Part shown: positions 1 through 6,119 of the stretch, piece after piece
Position numbering within the stretch: the stretch's first letter is position 1
Layout of the letters: every line of letters starts with the position of its first letter
Origin: an uncultured Eubacteriales bacterium
GTDB lineage: Bacteria > Bacillota > Clostridia > Christensenellales > Aristaeellaceae
Length of the DNA stretch: 6,259 nt
Assembly (NCBI GenBank): GCA_900553265.1
Contig: USDD01000121.1
Span: 1 to 6,259, forward strand
Direction: 5' to 3'
Program-made: the position numbers and the translations under genes
Notes under the pieces: model-generated
What the model saw: the letters and a program-made list of their open reading frames with translations, nothing else
What the model was told of the DNA's origin: nothing
The model's database searches: none

Positions 1-25
1 GTCGTTTCTCGCGACAACATTGAGG

Positions 26-54
26 ATTATACCAGCTTTTCCATGCCTTGTCAA
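26..54 (-). promoter_or_regulatory. Consensus sigma-A promoter firing leftward out of the window
   Basis: Read on the minus strand, TTGACA (54-49) is followed by a 17-base spacer and TATAAT (31-26). Both hexamers match the sigma-A consensus exactly at optimal spacing, and a TG one base before the -10 makes it an extended -10 as well. Transcription should start near positions 19-21 and run off the left edge. The promoter begins only 27 bases beyond the dpaB stop, so it serves a separate, probably strongly expressed gene or RNA outside the window. What it transcribes cannot be seen. Confidence 0.85.
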
Positions 55-80
55 CATTTTCTTGCACGAATTAACATTTT
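53..80. repeat. Short direct repeat just upstream of the left-edge promoter
   Basis: The 8-mer aacatttt occurs at 53-60 and again at 73-80, exactly 20 bases apart, about two helical turns. The inner copy abuts and overlaps by two bases the -35 hexamer of the minus-strand promoter at 26-54. In minus-strand terms these are A-rich tracts upstream of -35, so they could act as an UP-element-like region or an operator. In such AT-rich sequence an 8-mer repeat may also be chance. Confidence 0.35.
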
Positions 81-686
81 TTACCGTTCTGTCTGAATCT
101 GGCGCAAAACCGGCTGAATTTGGCGGTTTTTCAGCGCGTTTTCGACGGTTTCGGGGATGAAATCGAAGTCGGCGACGACGGAATTGGGCTTTTCCACCCA
201 GTCGTCCTGTCGGAAGGGCACGAAAAAAATGTGCTTCGCGGGCAACAGCGCGCCGATATTTTTCGCGCTCTGGCCGAGTCCGTCGTTGGTGGAGACGGCC
301 AGAACTACCGGTCGACCGTTGCGCAGATGGGATTTCACGCACAGCGCGGCGGGCGTATCCGTGATGCCGCAGGCGATTTTCGCCAGCGTGTTGCCCGTGC
401 AGGGCGCGACCACCAGCGCATCCAGCAGCTTCTTCGGGCCGATGGGCTCCACCTGTTCCAGCGTGTTCCAGATTTTTCGGCCGCAGATTTCCTCAAAAAT
501 CTGCACGGCGCGGCAGGCCGGGTAGAACCGCGTGTCCAGCGAGCACGCGTTGAACGACATGATGGGATACAACTCCGCGCCCGCGCCGCGCAGCGCCCTC
601 CAGCTCTCGAACACCTTCTCAAACGTGCAGAACGATCCGGTCATGACGCAGCCGATTTTCTTTCCCTCCAAATTCCGCTCACTCAC
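81..686 (-). CDS. dpaB: Dipicolinate synthase subunit B (SpoVFB/DpaB)
   Basis: This is the flavoprotein-like subunit of dipicolinate synthase. With DpaA it oxidises a lysine-pathway intermediate (dihydrodipicolinate or its hydrated precursor) to dipicolinic acid in the mother cell; the product is loaded into the spore core as the calcium chelate. The 201-residue length matches the family. Recognisable motifs are the N-terminal strand and loop with TGSFCTF (residues 16-22), the APCTGNTLAKIA segment (94-105), and STNDGLG (132-138), as in the flavoprotein (PF02441) fold. The start is GTG at 686-684, supported by a strong GGAGGAGG ribosome site 8 bases upstream. It overlaps the end of dpaA by 8 bases, so the two are probably co-translated. 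The stop is TAA at 83-81, and no hairpin terminator is visible in the 80 bases beyond it. The identification is secure by motif and by the partner gene, though I could not run an alignment. Confidence 0.95.
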   Translation of the reverse strand: MSERNLEGKKIGCVMTGSFCTFEKVFESWRALRGAGAELYPIMSFNACSLDTRFYPACRAVQIFEEICGRKIWNTLEQVEPIGPKKLLDALVVAPCTGNTLAKIACGITDTPAALCVKSHLRNGRPVVLAVSTNDGLGQSAKNIGALLPAKHIFFVPFRQDDWVEKPNSVVADFDFIPETVENALKNRQIQPVLRQIQTER

Positions 687-1482
687 GGCAAATTCCTCCT
701 CCCGCTCGAAAAATGGCGCGCATCAGCGCCCGCGCGGCGCTGTAGGGACAATAGCGTCCCGGCAGCTTCGGCTCGCGCCACGCCCGCAGATTCAGCGCCT
801 GCGCCGCCTCCAGATCCACGCCGTAGGGCGGGCTGGCCAGATCGACGATGAGCGCGTCCCGGTCAGCGTGCTCCAGCTCCGCCCGGCCGAGCACCCGCGC
901 CGGCGGTGTGGAGAACACGAGCTTCTTTCCCGGCAGCGCTTCGGCGATTTCCTCCGTGGCGACGCTCTGCGCGCCGCGCATCACCGCGCCGTTGCGGCCG
1001 CGCTCGCTGCGCGAGGCCACCGTCACCCGGGCACTCAGGCCCACGAGCATCTCCGTCAGCGCCCGGCCGATCCGGCCCCAGCCGACGACCAAACAGGCGC
1101 ACTCCCTGAGCGACGCGTCTCCCGCGGCCATTGCTGCGGAGATCGCGCCCTCGGCGGTGAGCCACGCGTTTTCCGCCAGCAGCTGTTCGTCCGCCCAGAG
1201 ATTCACGCTGCGCAGCCTCCGGGAGATTCCCTCGGGCGCGGCGGGGCCGCAGAAATAGACCTGCGCGCCGGAGGGCAGTCGGGAGAGGATTTCGCCATCG
1301 CCGGGATAGGGCCAGTTCAGCACCGCGGCGCGCGCCTCGCCCAGCTCCTCGCGCACGCCCCGGGGAACGCCGGGCACGCCGCAGTCGAAGCCGTCGATCC
1401 ATCGCGCGTCGCAGCCGTTGGCGCAGAGCATGCGCGTCAGATAGGCGTTTCGCGCATCGCCCCCGAGAATTGCATAGTCCAC
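679..1482 (-). CDS. dpaA: Dipicolinate synthase subunit A (SpoVFA/DpaA)
   Basis: This is the NAD(P)-binding subunit of dipicolinate synthase, acting with DpaB to make dipicolinic acid during sporulation. From the GTG at 1482 the product is 267 residues, slightly short for a family usually near 290-300. The N-terminal domain opens with a strand and the GGDARN motif (7-12), typical of DpaA. TAEGAI (109-114) marks the joint to the C-terminal Rossmann domain, whose GWGRIG (134-139) fits the GxGxxG nucleotide-binding loop. DLASPPYGVD (214-223) and LPGRY (240-244) are further family landmarks. Two in-frame ATGs lie upstream, at 1509 and 1488, but the only good ribosome site, GGAGG at 1495-1491, is 8 bases from the GTG and only 2 from the ATG at 1488. 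The start at 1482 is therefore preferred; the 276-residue form from 1509 cannot be excluded. In Bacillus this operon is under sigma-K in the mother cell; control here is not clear from sequence. Confidence 0.93.
   Translation of the reverse strand: MDYAILGGDARNAYLTRMLCANGCDARWIDGFDCGVPGVPRGVREELGEARAAVLNWPYPGDGEILSRLPSGAQVYFCGPAAPEGISRRLRSVNLWADEQLLAENAWLTAEGAISAAMAAGDASLRECACLVVGWGRIGRALTEMLVGLSARVTVASRSERGRNGAVMRGAQSVATEEIAEALPGKKLVFSTPPARVLGRAELEHADRDALIVDLASPPYGVDLEAAQALNLRAWREPKLPGRYCPYSAARALMRAIFRAGGGICRE
695..702 (-). promoter_or_regulatory. Ribosome binding site of dpaB, inside the end of dpaA
   Basis: On the minus strand GGAGGAGG (702-695) lies 8 bases before the GTG start of dpaB. 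It sits within the last codons of dpaA. A near-perfect Shine-Dalgarno at optimal distance settles the GTG start and fits translational coupling of the two subunits. Confidence 0.8.
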
Positions 1483-1490
1483 AGGCATCG

Positions 1491-1495
1491 CCTCC
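1491..1495 (-). promoter_or_regulatory. Ribosome binding site that decides the dpaA start
   Basis: GGAGG on the minus strand (1495-1491) is followed after 8 bases by GTG at 1482-1480. The ATG at 1488 lies just 2 bases from it, too close for initiation. The ATG at 1509 is upstream of this site and has only a weak, poorly spaced purine stretch of its own. The result matches dpaB, which also uses GTG with an 8-base spacer. Confidence 0.7.
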
Positions 1496-1524
1496 GTTTC
1501 ATGCGGCATCCTATGAAAATCGCC

Positions 1525-1560
1525 CCGGAGCGGTTCCTGCCGAAACCGTCCGGAGCGGTT
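1525..1560. repeat. 11-base direct repeat with intervening inverted copy, dpaA leader
   Basis: ccggagcggtt occurs at 1525-1535 and 1550-1560, a 25-base period, with the complementary pentamer aaccg at 1544-1548 between them. The pentamer can pair with either flanking cggtt, giving two mutually exclusive 5-bp hairpins with loops of 7-8 bases. It lies between the araC stop and dpaA, downstream of the candidate dpaA promoter, so it would be in the dpaA leader RNA. It has no T-run and is not a convincing terminator. It could be an operator or simply a local duplication. Confidence 0.4.
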
Positions 1561-1585
1561 ATATAAATATGTAGCGTTACTTCAA
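1558..1585 (-). promoter_or_regulatory. Candidate promoter region for dpaAB
   Basis: On the minus strand TTGAAG (1585-1580), a 16-base spacer and TATAAC (1563-1558) resemble a sigma-A promoter with 4 of 6 and 5 of 6 matches. Its -35 overlaps the araC stop codon. The same AT-rich stretch reads CATATTTATA (1571-1562), which resembles the CATA-containing -10 of the sporulation factors sigma-E and sigma-K without matching either cleanly. A sporulation promoter would be expected from the gene's role. This is the only AT-rich patch upstream of dpaA, so the promoter is probably here, but the sigma factor is uncertain. Confidence 0.4.
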
Positions 1586-2382
1586 ATTCTGTCCGTCTGA
1601 ACGGCGTTTCTGCGATATTCCCGGGGCGTGCAGCCGCACTGCTCAGCGAACACCCGGTCGAAGGTGCGCAGATTGGCGAAGCCGCAGGCCACGCCGATCT
1701 CCTCGATGGGCCGCACGGTCACGCGCAGAAGCCGCCGGGCGCGCTCGATGCGCAGGGCGTTCAGATAGGCGCGGAAGCTCATGTGGAGCTTTTCGTTGAG
1801 CACGTGAGACAGATAGGAATTGTTCACGCCCAGCGCCCGCGCCGTAGCTCGAACGCTCAGCGGCTGGGTCATGTTCTGGGACATGTACTGCATGGCGCGA
1901 TAGAGGATGTCCGGCGGCACGCCGCCCGTCGACTCCGGGCGCAGCGCCTCGCGCAGGCGCAGAAACAGCAGCGTCAGATACGCCCGGGCCAGCGCCTCGT
2001 CCATCCGCCGCGGGTCGGCCATCTCCTCCAGCCGTTTCAGGCAATGCTCCGCGTCCCGGTCCACATCGGAGAGAGTCACCACCGGACAAGCCGGCCGCGC
2101 CCCCGACCACTCGCCCTCCAGCTCCGGCAGCGTCTTTTCCGAAAAGAACATCAGCGTGCCCGAGACGCCCTGCTCCGGCGCGATGGAGTGGGGAATGCCC
2201 GGGAAGATCACCAGCAGCTGGCCCGGCTCGGCGGCGTATTCCGTTCCGTCCACCCGCGCCCGGGCCACGCCCTCCCGGGGAAGGATCATTTCGTAGGACG
2301 CGTGGAGATGCTCCGGCGACGACAGGCGCGCATAGGGCACGATCAGGCACTCGCCGGGCAGCCGCTGAATTGTGGGATGCAT
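1582..2382 (-). CDS. AraC-family transcriptional regulator, cupin plus double HTH
   Basis: This is a cytoplasmic DNA-binding regulator of 266 residues, typical for an AraC protein with an N-terminal sensor. Residues about 20-80 form a cupin-like ligand domain; HLHASYEMIL (25-34), the GQLLVIFPGIPHSI strand and turn (54-67) and HASY histidines are in its usual style. Residues about 165-258 are the AraC DNA-binding domain: a first helix-turn-helix (LSVRATARALGVNNSYLSHVL, split around residue 185) and a second with the family signature around GFANLRTFDRVF (234-245) and CTPREYR (251-257). The start at ATG 2382 is the first Met in this fold; its ribosome site is weak (AAAGGTG about 11 bases upstream), and a TTG two codons earlier is an alternative. 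It is divergent from the ABC exporter pair and its promoter overlaps a candidate operator, so it most likely controls that pair and itself. The ligand is unknown. Confidence 0.94.
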   Translation of the reverse strand: MHPTIQRLPGECLIVPYARLSSPEHLHASYEMILPREGVARARVDGTEYAAEPGQLLVIFPGIPHSIAPEQGVSGTLMFFSEKTLPELEGEWSGARPACPVVTLSDVDRDAEHCLKRLEEMADPRRMDEALARAYLTLLFLRLREALRPESTGGVPPDILYRAMQYMSQNMTQPLSVRATARALGVNNSYLSHVLNEKLHMSFRAYLNALRIERARRLLRVTVRPIEEIGVACGFANLRTFDRVFAEQCGCTPREYRRNAVQTDRI

Positions 2383-2397
2383 CCTCAAAACCGCACC

Positions 2398-2432
2398 TTT
2401 CGTCTGAAATTGTTTTGGTTTTGTCTGAAAGT
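2398..2432 (+). promoter_or_regulatory. Candidate AraC-type operator: 14-base direct repeat, 21-base period
   Basis: TTTCGTCTGAAATT (2398-2411) and TTTTGTCTGAAAGT (2419-2432) match at 12 of 14 positions, including an unbroken GTCTGAAA. The period is exactly 21 bases, two helical turns, the arrangement AraC-family dimers commonly use. The downstream copy ends where the -35 of the exporter promoter would lie (about 2426-2431) and overlaps the candidate -10 of the divergent regulator gene (2435-2430). Activation of the exporter with repression of the regulator is the natural reading. The repeat is seen directly; its binding by the neighbouring regulator is inferred. Confidence 0.65.
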
Positions 2433-2458
2433 ATACACCCAAATGTGATATGATACAA
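2430..2458 (-). promoter_or_regulatory. Candidate promoter of the AraC-family gene
   Basis: On the minus strand TTGTAT (2458-2453), a 17-base spacer and TATACT (2435-2430) form a sigma-A-like promoter. The -10 matches 5 of 6; the -35 keeps only TTG. Transcription would start near 2423, leaving a leader of about 40 bases. It shares bases with the exporter promoter on the other strand, so the two promoters overlap. Confidence 0.5.
2446..2454 (+). promoter_or_regulatory. Extended -10 promoter element for the ABC exporter operon
   Basis: TGATATGAT reads as an extended -10 (TG, one base, TATGAT at 2449-2454, 5 of 6 to consensus). No good -35 hexamer lies 17 bases upstream (2426-2431 is TGAAAG), and that position is instead covered by the second half of the 21-base-period repeat. 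A weak -35 beside an activator site is typical of promoters that need an AraC-type activator. Transcription would begin near 2461, leaving a leader of about 75 bases. Confidence 0.5.
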
Positions 2459-2524
2459 GGGCATTCGACGGCATGGTGCGAAATAAATTTTCCACTGTCC
2501 AACCTGGAAAAGACGAGAGAACAC

Positions 2525-2529
2525 AGGAG
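2525..2529 (+). promoter_or_regulatory. Ribosome binding site that decides the first exporter start
   Basis: AGGAG at 2525-2529 directly abuts the ATG at 2530 but lies 6 bases before the in-frame ATG at 2536. Only the second is usable at normal spacing. An in-frame ATG at 2473 has no ribosome site. Confidence 0.65.
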
Positions 2530-2535
2530 ATGCTT

Positions 2536-4275
2536 ATGCTTCATCAGATCAAATGGCTCTGGGACAACATCGACGCCAACCTGCACCGACGGCACATTCT
2601 CGCGCTGGTCATCTGCGTGATTACCTGCGGTCTGACGCTGGTGAACCCCGCGCTGACCCAGAAGCTGGTGGACGACGTGATCGTGGCGCAGAACCCCGAG
2701 CCGCTTCTGAAGCTGCTGGCCATCATGCTGGCGGTTCAGGGCGTGCGTCTGGGGCTGCGCTACTACATGATCATCACCATGGAGCGCGACGCGCAGAATC
2801 TGGTCTACAACCTGCGCTGCAAGCTGTTTACCCGGCTTCAGTACAACGACATGGCCTTCTTCGACCGCAACCGCGCGGGCGACCTGATGACGCGCCTGTC
2901 CGCCGATCTGGACTGGTGCCGCCACTTCACCAGCTACATCGACTACCGCATCATCGACTCGGTGTGCATGTTCCTGTTCACGACAATCTACCTGTTCTGC
3001 GTGAGCTGGAAGCTGACGCTGCTGCTGGTGATCGTCACGCCGATGCTGATGCTGATTACCAAGCTGTATTCGTCCCACGTCCGCCCGCGGTTCATCGCCA
3101 TGCGCGACCGTCTGAGCGAGATGAACACCGCGGCGCAGGAGAATATCGCCGGCAACCGCGTGGTCAAGGCCTTCGCCCGGGAGGAATACGAAAAGGAACA
3201 GTTCGACAGGCGCAACGAGGCGTTCATGGAGAGCAATCTCTCCATCAACAAGCTCTGGCTGAGCTTCTTCCCGTTCATCGAGCTGCTGGCCAACGCCATG
3301 ATGCTCATCACCGTGTTCGTCGGCGGCCTGTTCATCATCTCCGGCGAGATCACCCCCGGCCAGCTGGCCGTGTTCACCAGCCTGAGCTGGGCCCTTTCGA
3401 ACCCCATGCGCGAGCTGGGCAACCTGCTCAACGACCTGCAGCGCTTCTCCACCTCCGCCCAGAAGGTCATGGAGGTCTACTACGCCGCGCCCCACATCGT
3501 GGATTCTCCCGACGCCGTCGATCACGGCCGCATGGAGGGCAGGATCGAATTTAAGCACGTTTCCTATCGTCTGGACGGCAAGACCATCATCGACGACGTG
3601 AGCTTCACCGTGGAGCCGGGCCAGACCGTGGCGGTCATGGGCCCCACCGGCAGCGGCAAGACCACGCTGATCAACCTGCTCGAGCGCTTCTACGACGTGT
3701 CCGACGGTGAAATTCTCGTGGACGGCGCGAACGTCAAGGACTGGAAGCTCCAGCAGCTGCGCGGCGGCATCGGCACGGCCACGCAGGACGTGTTCCTGTT
3801 TTCGGACTCCGTGGACGGCAACATCGCCTTCGGCAACCAGAATCTGTCCGAGGATGAGGTGAAGGACTTCGCCCGCCGCGCCGCCGCCGGAGACTTCATC
3901 GAAAAGCTGGCCGACGGCTACGAGACCATCATCGGCGAGCGCGGCGTGGGCCTGTCCGGCGGACAGCGCCAGCGCATCGCCCTGGCCCGCGCGCTGGCGA
4001 TGAAGCCCAGCATTCTGGTCATGGACGACACCACCTCCGCCGTGGACTCGGAGACCGAGCAGTACATGCAGCAGCAGCTGCGCCAGCTGCCCTTTCCCTG
4101 CACCAAGTTCATCATCGCCCAGCGCGTGTCCTCCATGCGCGACGCCGACCTGATCCTCGTTTTGAAGGACGGCAGGGTCGCCGAGCGCGGCACCCACGAG
4201 GAGCTGGTGCGCAGCCACGGCTACTACTATCAGACCTACGCCCTGCAAAACGGCCTGACCGAGGAGGTGGAATGA
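2536..4275 (+). CDS. ABC exporter half-transporter, degenerate-site subunit
   Basis: This inner-membrane ATP-driven exporter subunit has 579 residues in the usual half-transporter order. About six membrane segments lie at roughly 18-38, 58-80, 135-155, 157-177, 245-270 and 275-290, followed by an ATPase domain. Visible motifs are Walker A GPTGSGKTT (369-377, Lys375), Q-loop Gln417, signature LSGGQ (473-477) and Walker B ILVMD (493-497). The catalytic Glu position is Asp498, and the H-loop His is replaced by Gln529 (IIAQRVS). Both changes are known from the degenerate-site subunit of heterodimeric exporters such as TM287, BmrC and LmrC, while its intact LSGGQ would complete the partner's active site. 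It is followed after one base by its partner gene. The start at 2536 is set by the ribosome site. Multidrug or lipid-like export is likely from the family, but the substrate is not readable. Confidence 0.96.
   Translation: MLHQIKWLWDNIDANLHRRHILALVICVITCGLTLVNPALTQKLVDDVIVAQNPEPLLKLLAIMLAVQGVRLGLRYYMIITMERDAQNLVYNLRCKLFTRLQYNDMAFFDRNRAGDLMTRLSADLDWCRHFTSYIDYRIIDSVCMFLFTTIYLFCVSWKLTLLLVIVTPMLMLITKLYSSHVRPRFIAMRDRLSEMNTAAQENIAGNRVVKAFAREEYEKEQFDRRNEAFMESNLSINKLWLSFFPFIELLANAMMLITVFVGGLFIISGEITPGQLAVFTSLSWALSNPMRELGNLLNDLQRFSTSAQKVMEVYYAAPHIVDSPDAVDHGRMEGRIEFKHVSYRLDGKTIIDDVSFTVEPGQTVAVMGPTGSGKTTLINLLERFYDVSDGEILVDGANVKDWKLQQLRGGIGTATQDVFLFSDSVDGNIAFGNQNLSEDEVKDFARRAAAGDFIEKLADGYETIIGERGVGLSGGQRQRIALARALAMKPSILVMDDTTSAVDSETEQYMQQQLRQLPFPCTKFIIAQRVSSMRDADLILVLKDGRVAERGTHEELVRSHGYYYQTYALQNGLTEEVE
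4262..4267 (+). promoter_or_regulatory. Ribosome binding site of the second exporter gene
   Basis: AGGAGG at 4262-4267 lies within the last codons of the first exporter gene and 9 bases before the ATG at 4277. It is a full-strength Shine-Dalgarno, and the one-base gap between stop and start indicates coupled translation, fitting equal amounts of two dimer partners. Confidence 0.75.
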
Positions 4276-4276
4276 C

Positions 4277-6082
4277 ATGGCGCGCAACAAATTCGACGTG
4301 GATGAGCGTCTGGAAACGCCCTTTCAATGGAAGCATCTCAAGCGCGCGGGCGCGTACATCGGCCGCCACAAATTCCAGATGATCGCCGCGCTGGTGCTCA
4401 GCGCGCTGGCGAGCGTCGCCTCGCTGTTCATTCCCAAGCTGACCCAGTGGGTGCTGGACGACGCGGTGCCCAACAAGGACACGGCGATGATCGGCCGCAT
4501 GGCCGCCATGTTCGTGGGCATCATCCTCATCAGCATCGTGTTCACCACCATCCGCTCCCGCATCATGGCCTACGTCAGTCAGGAGATCATCTACGACATC
4601 CGCCGCGATCTGTTCGCCCATCTGCAGCAGCTGCCCTTCAGCTATTACGACAGCCGCCCGGCGGGCAAGATCCTCGTGCGCGTCATCAACTACGTCAACT
4701 CCGTCTCGGACATCCTGTCCAACGGAATCATCAACATGATTCTGGAGATCATCAACCTGATCTTCATCGTCATCTTCATGTTCTCCACCGACGTCAAGCT
4801 GGCGCTGATCATTCTGGCGGGCCTGCCTTTCTTCGTGGGCATCGTGCTGATGCTCAAGCCGCGCCAGCGCAGGGCCTGGCAGGAGCAGAGCAACAAGAAC
4901 TCCAACTACAACGCCTACCTGGCCGAGTCCATCGACGGTGTGCGCGTCAGCCAGCTGTTCGACCGTCAGGAGGTCAACATCGGCATCATGCGCAAGCTGG
5001 CCGAGGCCTGCCGCCGGGCGTGGATCAAGGCCATCTACATCAGCAACGCCGTCTGGCTCACCAGCGAATCGCTGACCCAGATCGTGCTGACCTTCCTGTA
5101 TATCGCCGGCGTCTACTGGATCGGCGGCGGCTCCATGGTCTCCTTCGGCGTGATTCTGGCCATGAGCCAGTACGTGGGCCGCTTCTGGCAGCCCATCACC
5201 AATCTGGCCAACATCTACAACTCGTTCATTAACAACATCGCCTATCTGGAGCGCATCTTCGAGACGATGGACGAGCCGGTGGTGGTGGGCGACGCGCCCA
5301 ACGCCGAGACGCTGCCCGACATCAGCGGAGAGGTGGAGTTCCGCGACGTGACCTTCGCCTACGAGCCGGGCATCGACATCCTCGAGCACGTGAACCTGCA
5401 CGTCCGCGCGGGCGAGAGCATCGCGCTGGTGGGCCCCACGGGCGCGGGCAAGAGCACGGTGGTCAATCTGCTGTGCCGCTTCTACAACCTGAACGGCGGC
5501 TCCATCCTGCTGACCGGCCGGGACGGCGGCGTCCACGACATCAGCCAGGTCACGCTGCACAGCCTGCGCAGCCAGCTGGGCATCATGCTTCAGGACAGCT
5601 TCCTGTTCACCGGCACGCTCAAGGAGAACATCCGCTACGGCCGGCTGGACGCCACCGACGAGGAGATCGTCGAGGCCGCCCGGCGCGTGCGCGCGGACGA
5701 CTTCATCCGCGACCTGAAGGACGGCTACGACACGCCCGTCAAGGAGCGCGGCGGCAACCTCTCGCAGGGGCAGAAGCAGCTGGTGGCCTTCGCCCGCACG
5801 CTGCTGAGCGATCCGGCCATCCTGATTCTGGACGAGGCCACGTCGTCCATCGACACCCAGACCGAGAAGCTGCTGCAGGAGGGCATTCAGGAAATGCTCA
5901 AGGGCCGCACCAGCTTCATCATCGCCCATCGCCTGTCTACCATCAAAAACTGCGATCGGATTCTCTACATCGGCAACAAAGGCGTCATGGAATCCGGCAG
6001 CCACGACGAGCTGATGGCGAAGAAGGGGCTGTACTATCAGCTCTACACCACTCAGGCCAAGGAACAGGGACTGAACGTCTGA
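4277..6082 (+). CDS. ABC exporter half-transporter, catalytic subunit
   Basis: This 601-residue partner of the upstream exporter gene has the same layout: about six membrane segments (roughly 35-55, 72-92, 148-170, 174-194, 262-282, 288-305) then an ATPase domain. Walker A is GPTGAGKST (386-394, Lys392), Q-loop Gln439, Walker B ILILDE (515-520) with catalytic Glu520, and H-loop His551 (IIAHRLS). The signature motif is LSQGQ (495-499) instead of LSGGQ, a change seen in the catalytic subunit of heterodimeric exporters such as TM288. Its own Walker motifs pair with the intact LSGGQ of the partner to make the working ATP site, and its LSQGQ completes the partner's degenerate site. It has about 15 more N-terminal residues before the first membrane segment than the partner. 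The gene order, degenerate subunit first, matches bmrC-bmrD. Substrate unknown. Confidence 0.96.
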   Translation: MARNKFDVDERLETPFQWKHLKRAGAYIGRHKFQMIAALVLSALASVASLFIPKLTQWVLDDAVPNKDTAMIGRMAAMFVGIILISIVFTTIRSRIMAYVSQEIIYDIRRDLFAHLQQLPFSYYDSRPAGKILVRVINYVNSVSDILSNGIINMILEIINLIFIVIFMFSTDVKLALIILAGLPFFVGIVLMLKPRQRRAWQEQSNKNSNYNAYLAESIDGVRVSQLFDRQEVNIGIMRKLAEACRRAWIKAIYISNAVWLTSESLTQIVLTFLYIAGVYWIGGGSMVSFGVILAMSQYVGRFWQPITNLANIYNSFINNIAYLERIFETMDEPVVVGDAPNAETLPDISGEVEFRDVTFAYEPGIDILEHVNLHVRAGESIALVGPTGAGKSTVVNLLCRFYNLNGGSILLTGRDGGVHDISQVTLHSLRSQLGIMLQDSFLFTGTLKENIRYGRLDATDEEIVEAARRVRADDFIRDLKDGYDTPVKERGGNLSQGQKQLVAFARTLLSDPAILILDEATSSIDTQTEKLLQEGIQEMLKGRTSFIIAHRLSTIKNCDRILYIGNKGVMESGSHDELMAKKGLYYQLYTTQAKEQGLNV

Positions 6083-6087
6083 CAACT

Positions 6088-6115
6088 GCGGCGGGGGAAG
6101 CGCTTCCCCCGCCGC
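6088..6115. repeat. 28-base perfect palindrome after the exporter operon
   Basis: The 13-base arms GCGGCGGGGGAAG and CTTCCCCCGCCGC flank a central CG, and the whole 28 bases are self-complementary. It starts 6 bases after the stop codon. In RNA it would fold into a very stable GC stem of about 12 bp, but no T-run follows directly, so by itself it is not a standard intrinsic terminator. It probably protects the transcript 3' side or works with the terminator hairpin just downstream. Confidence 0.75.
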
Positions 6116-6119
6116 CTTC

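Noticed and set aside
1531..1560. Hairpin between araC and dpaA as a terminator for the regulator gene.
   Set aside because: Stems are only 5 bp and no T-run follows on the minus strand.
532..1566. A 344-residue plus-strand open frame opposite dpaA.
   Set aside because: Arg/Pro/Ala/His-rich shadow composition with no motif, while the minus strand encodes a recognisable DpaA.
2383..4290. The minus-strand open frame of the AraC gene continues upstream to 4290, giving a 902-residue frame antisense to the first exporter gene.
   Set aside because: Its composition (rich in His, Gln, Val, Ala, Gly, Asp) is typical of the antisense frame of a GC-rich gene, and the AraC fold begins only at 2382. The plus strand carries clear ABC motifs.
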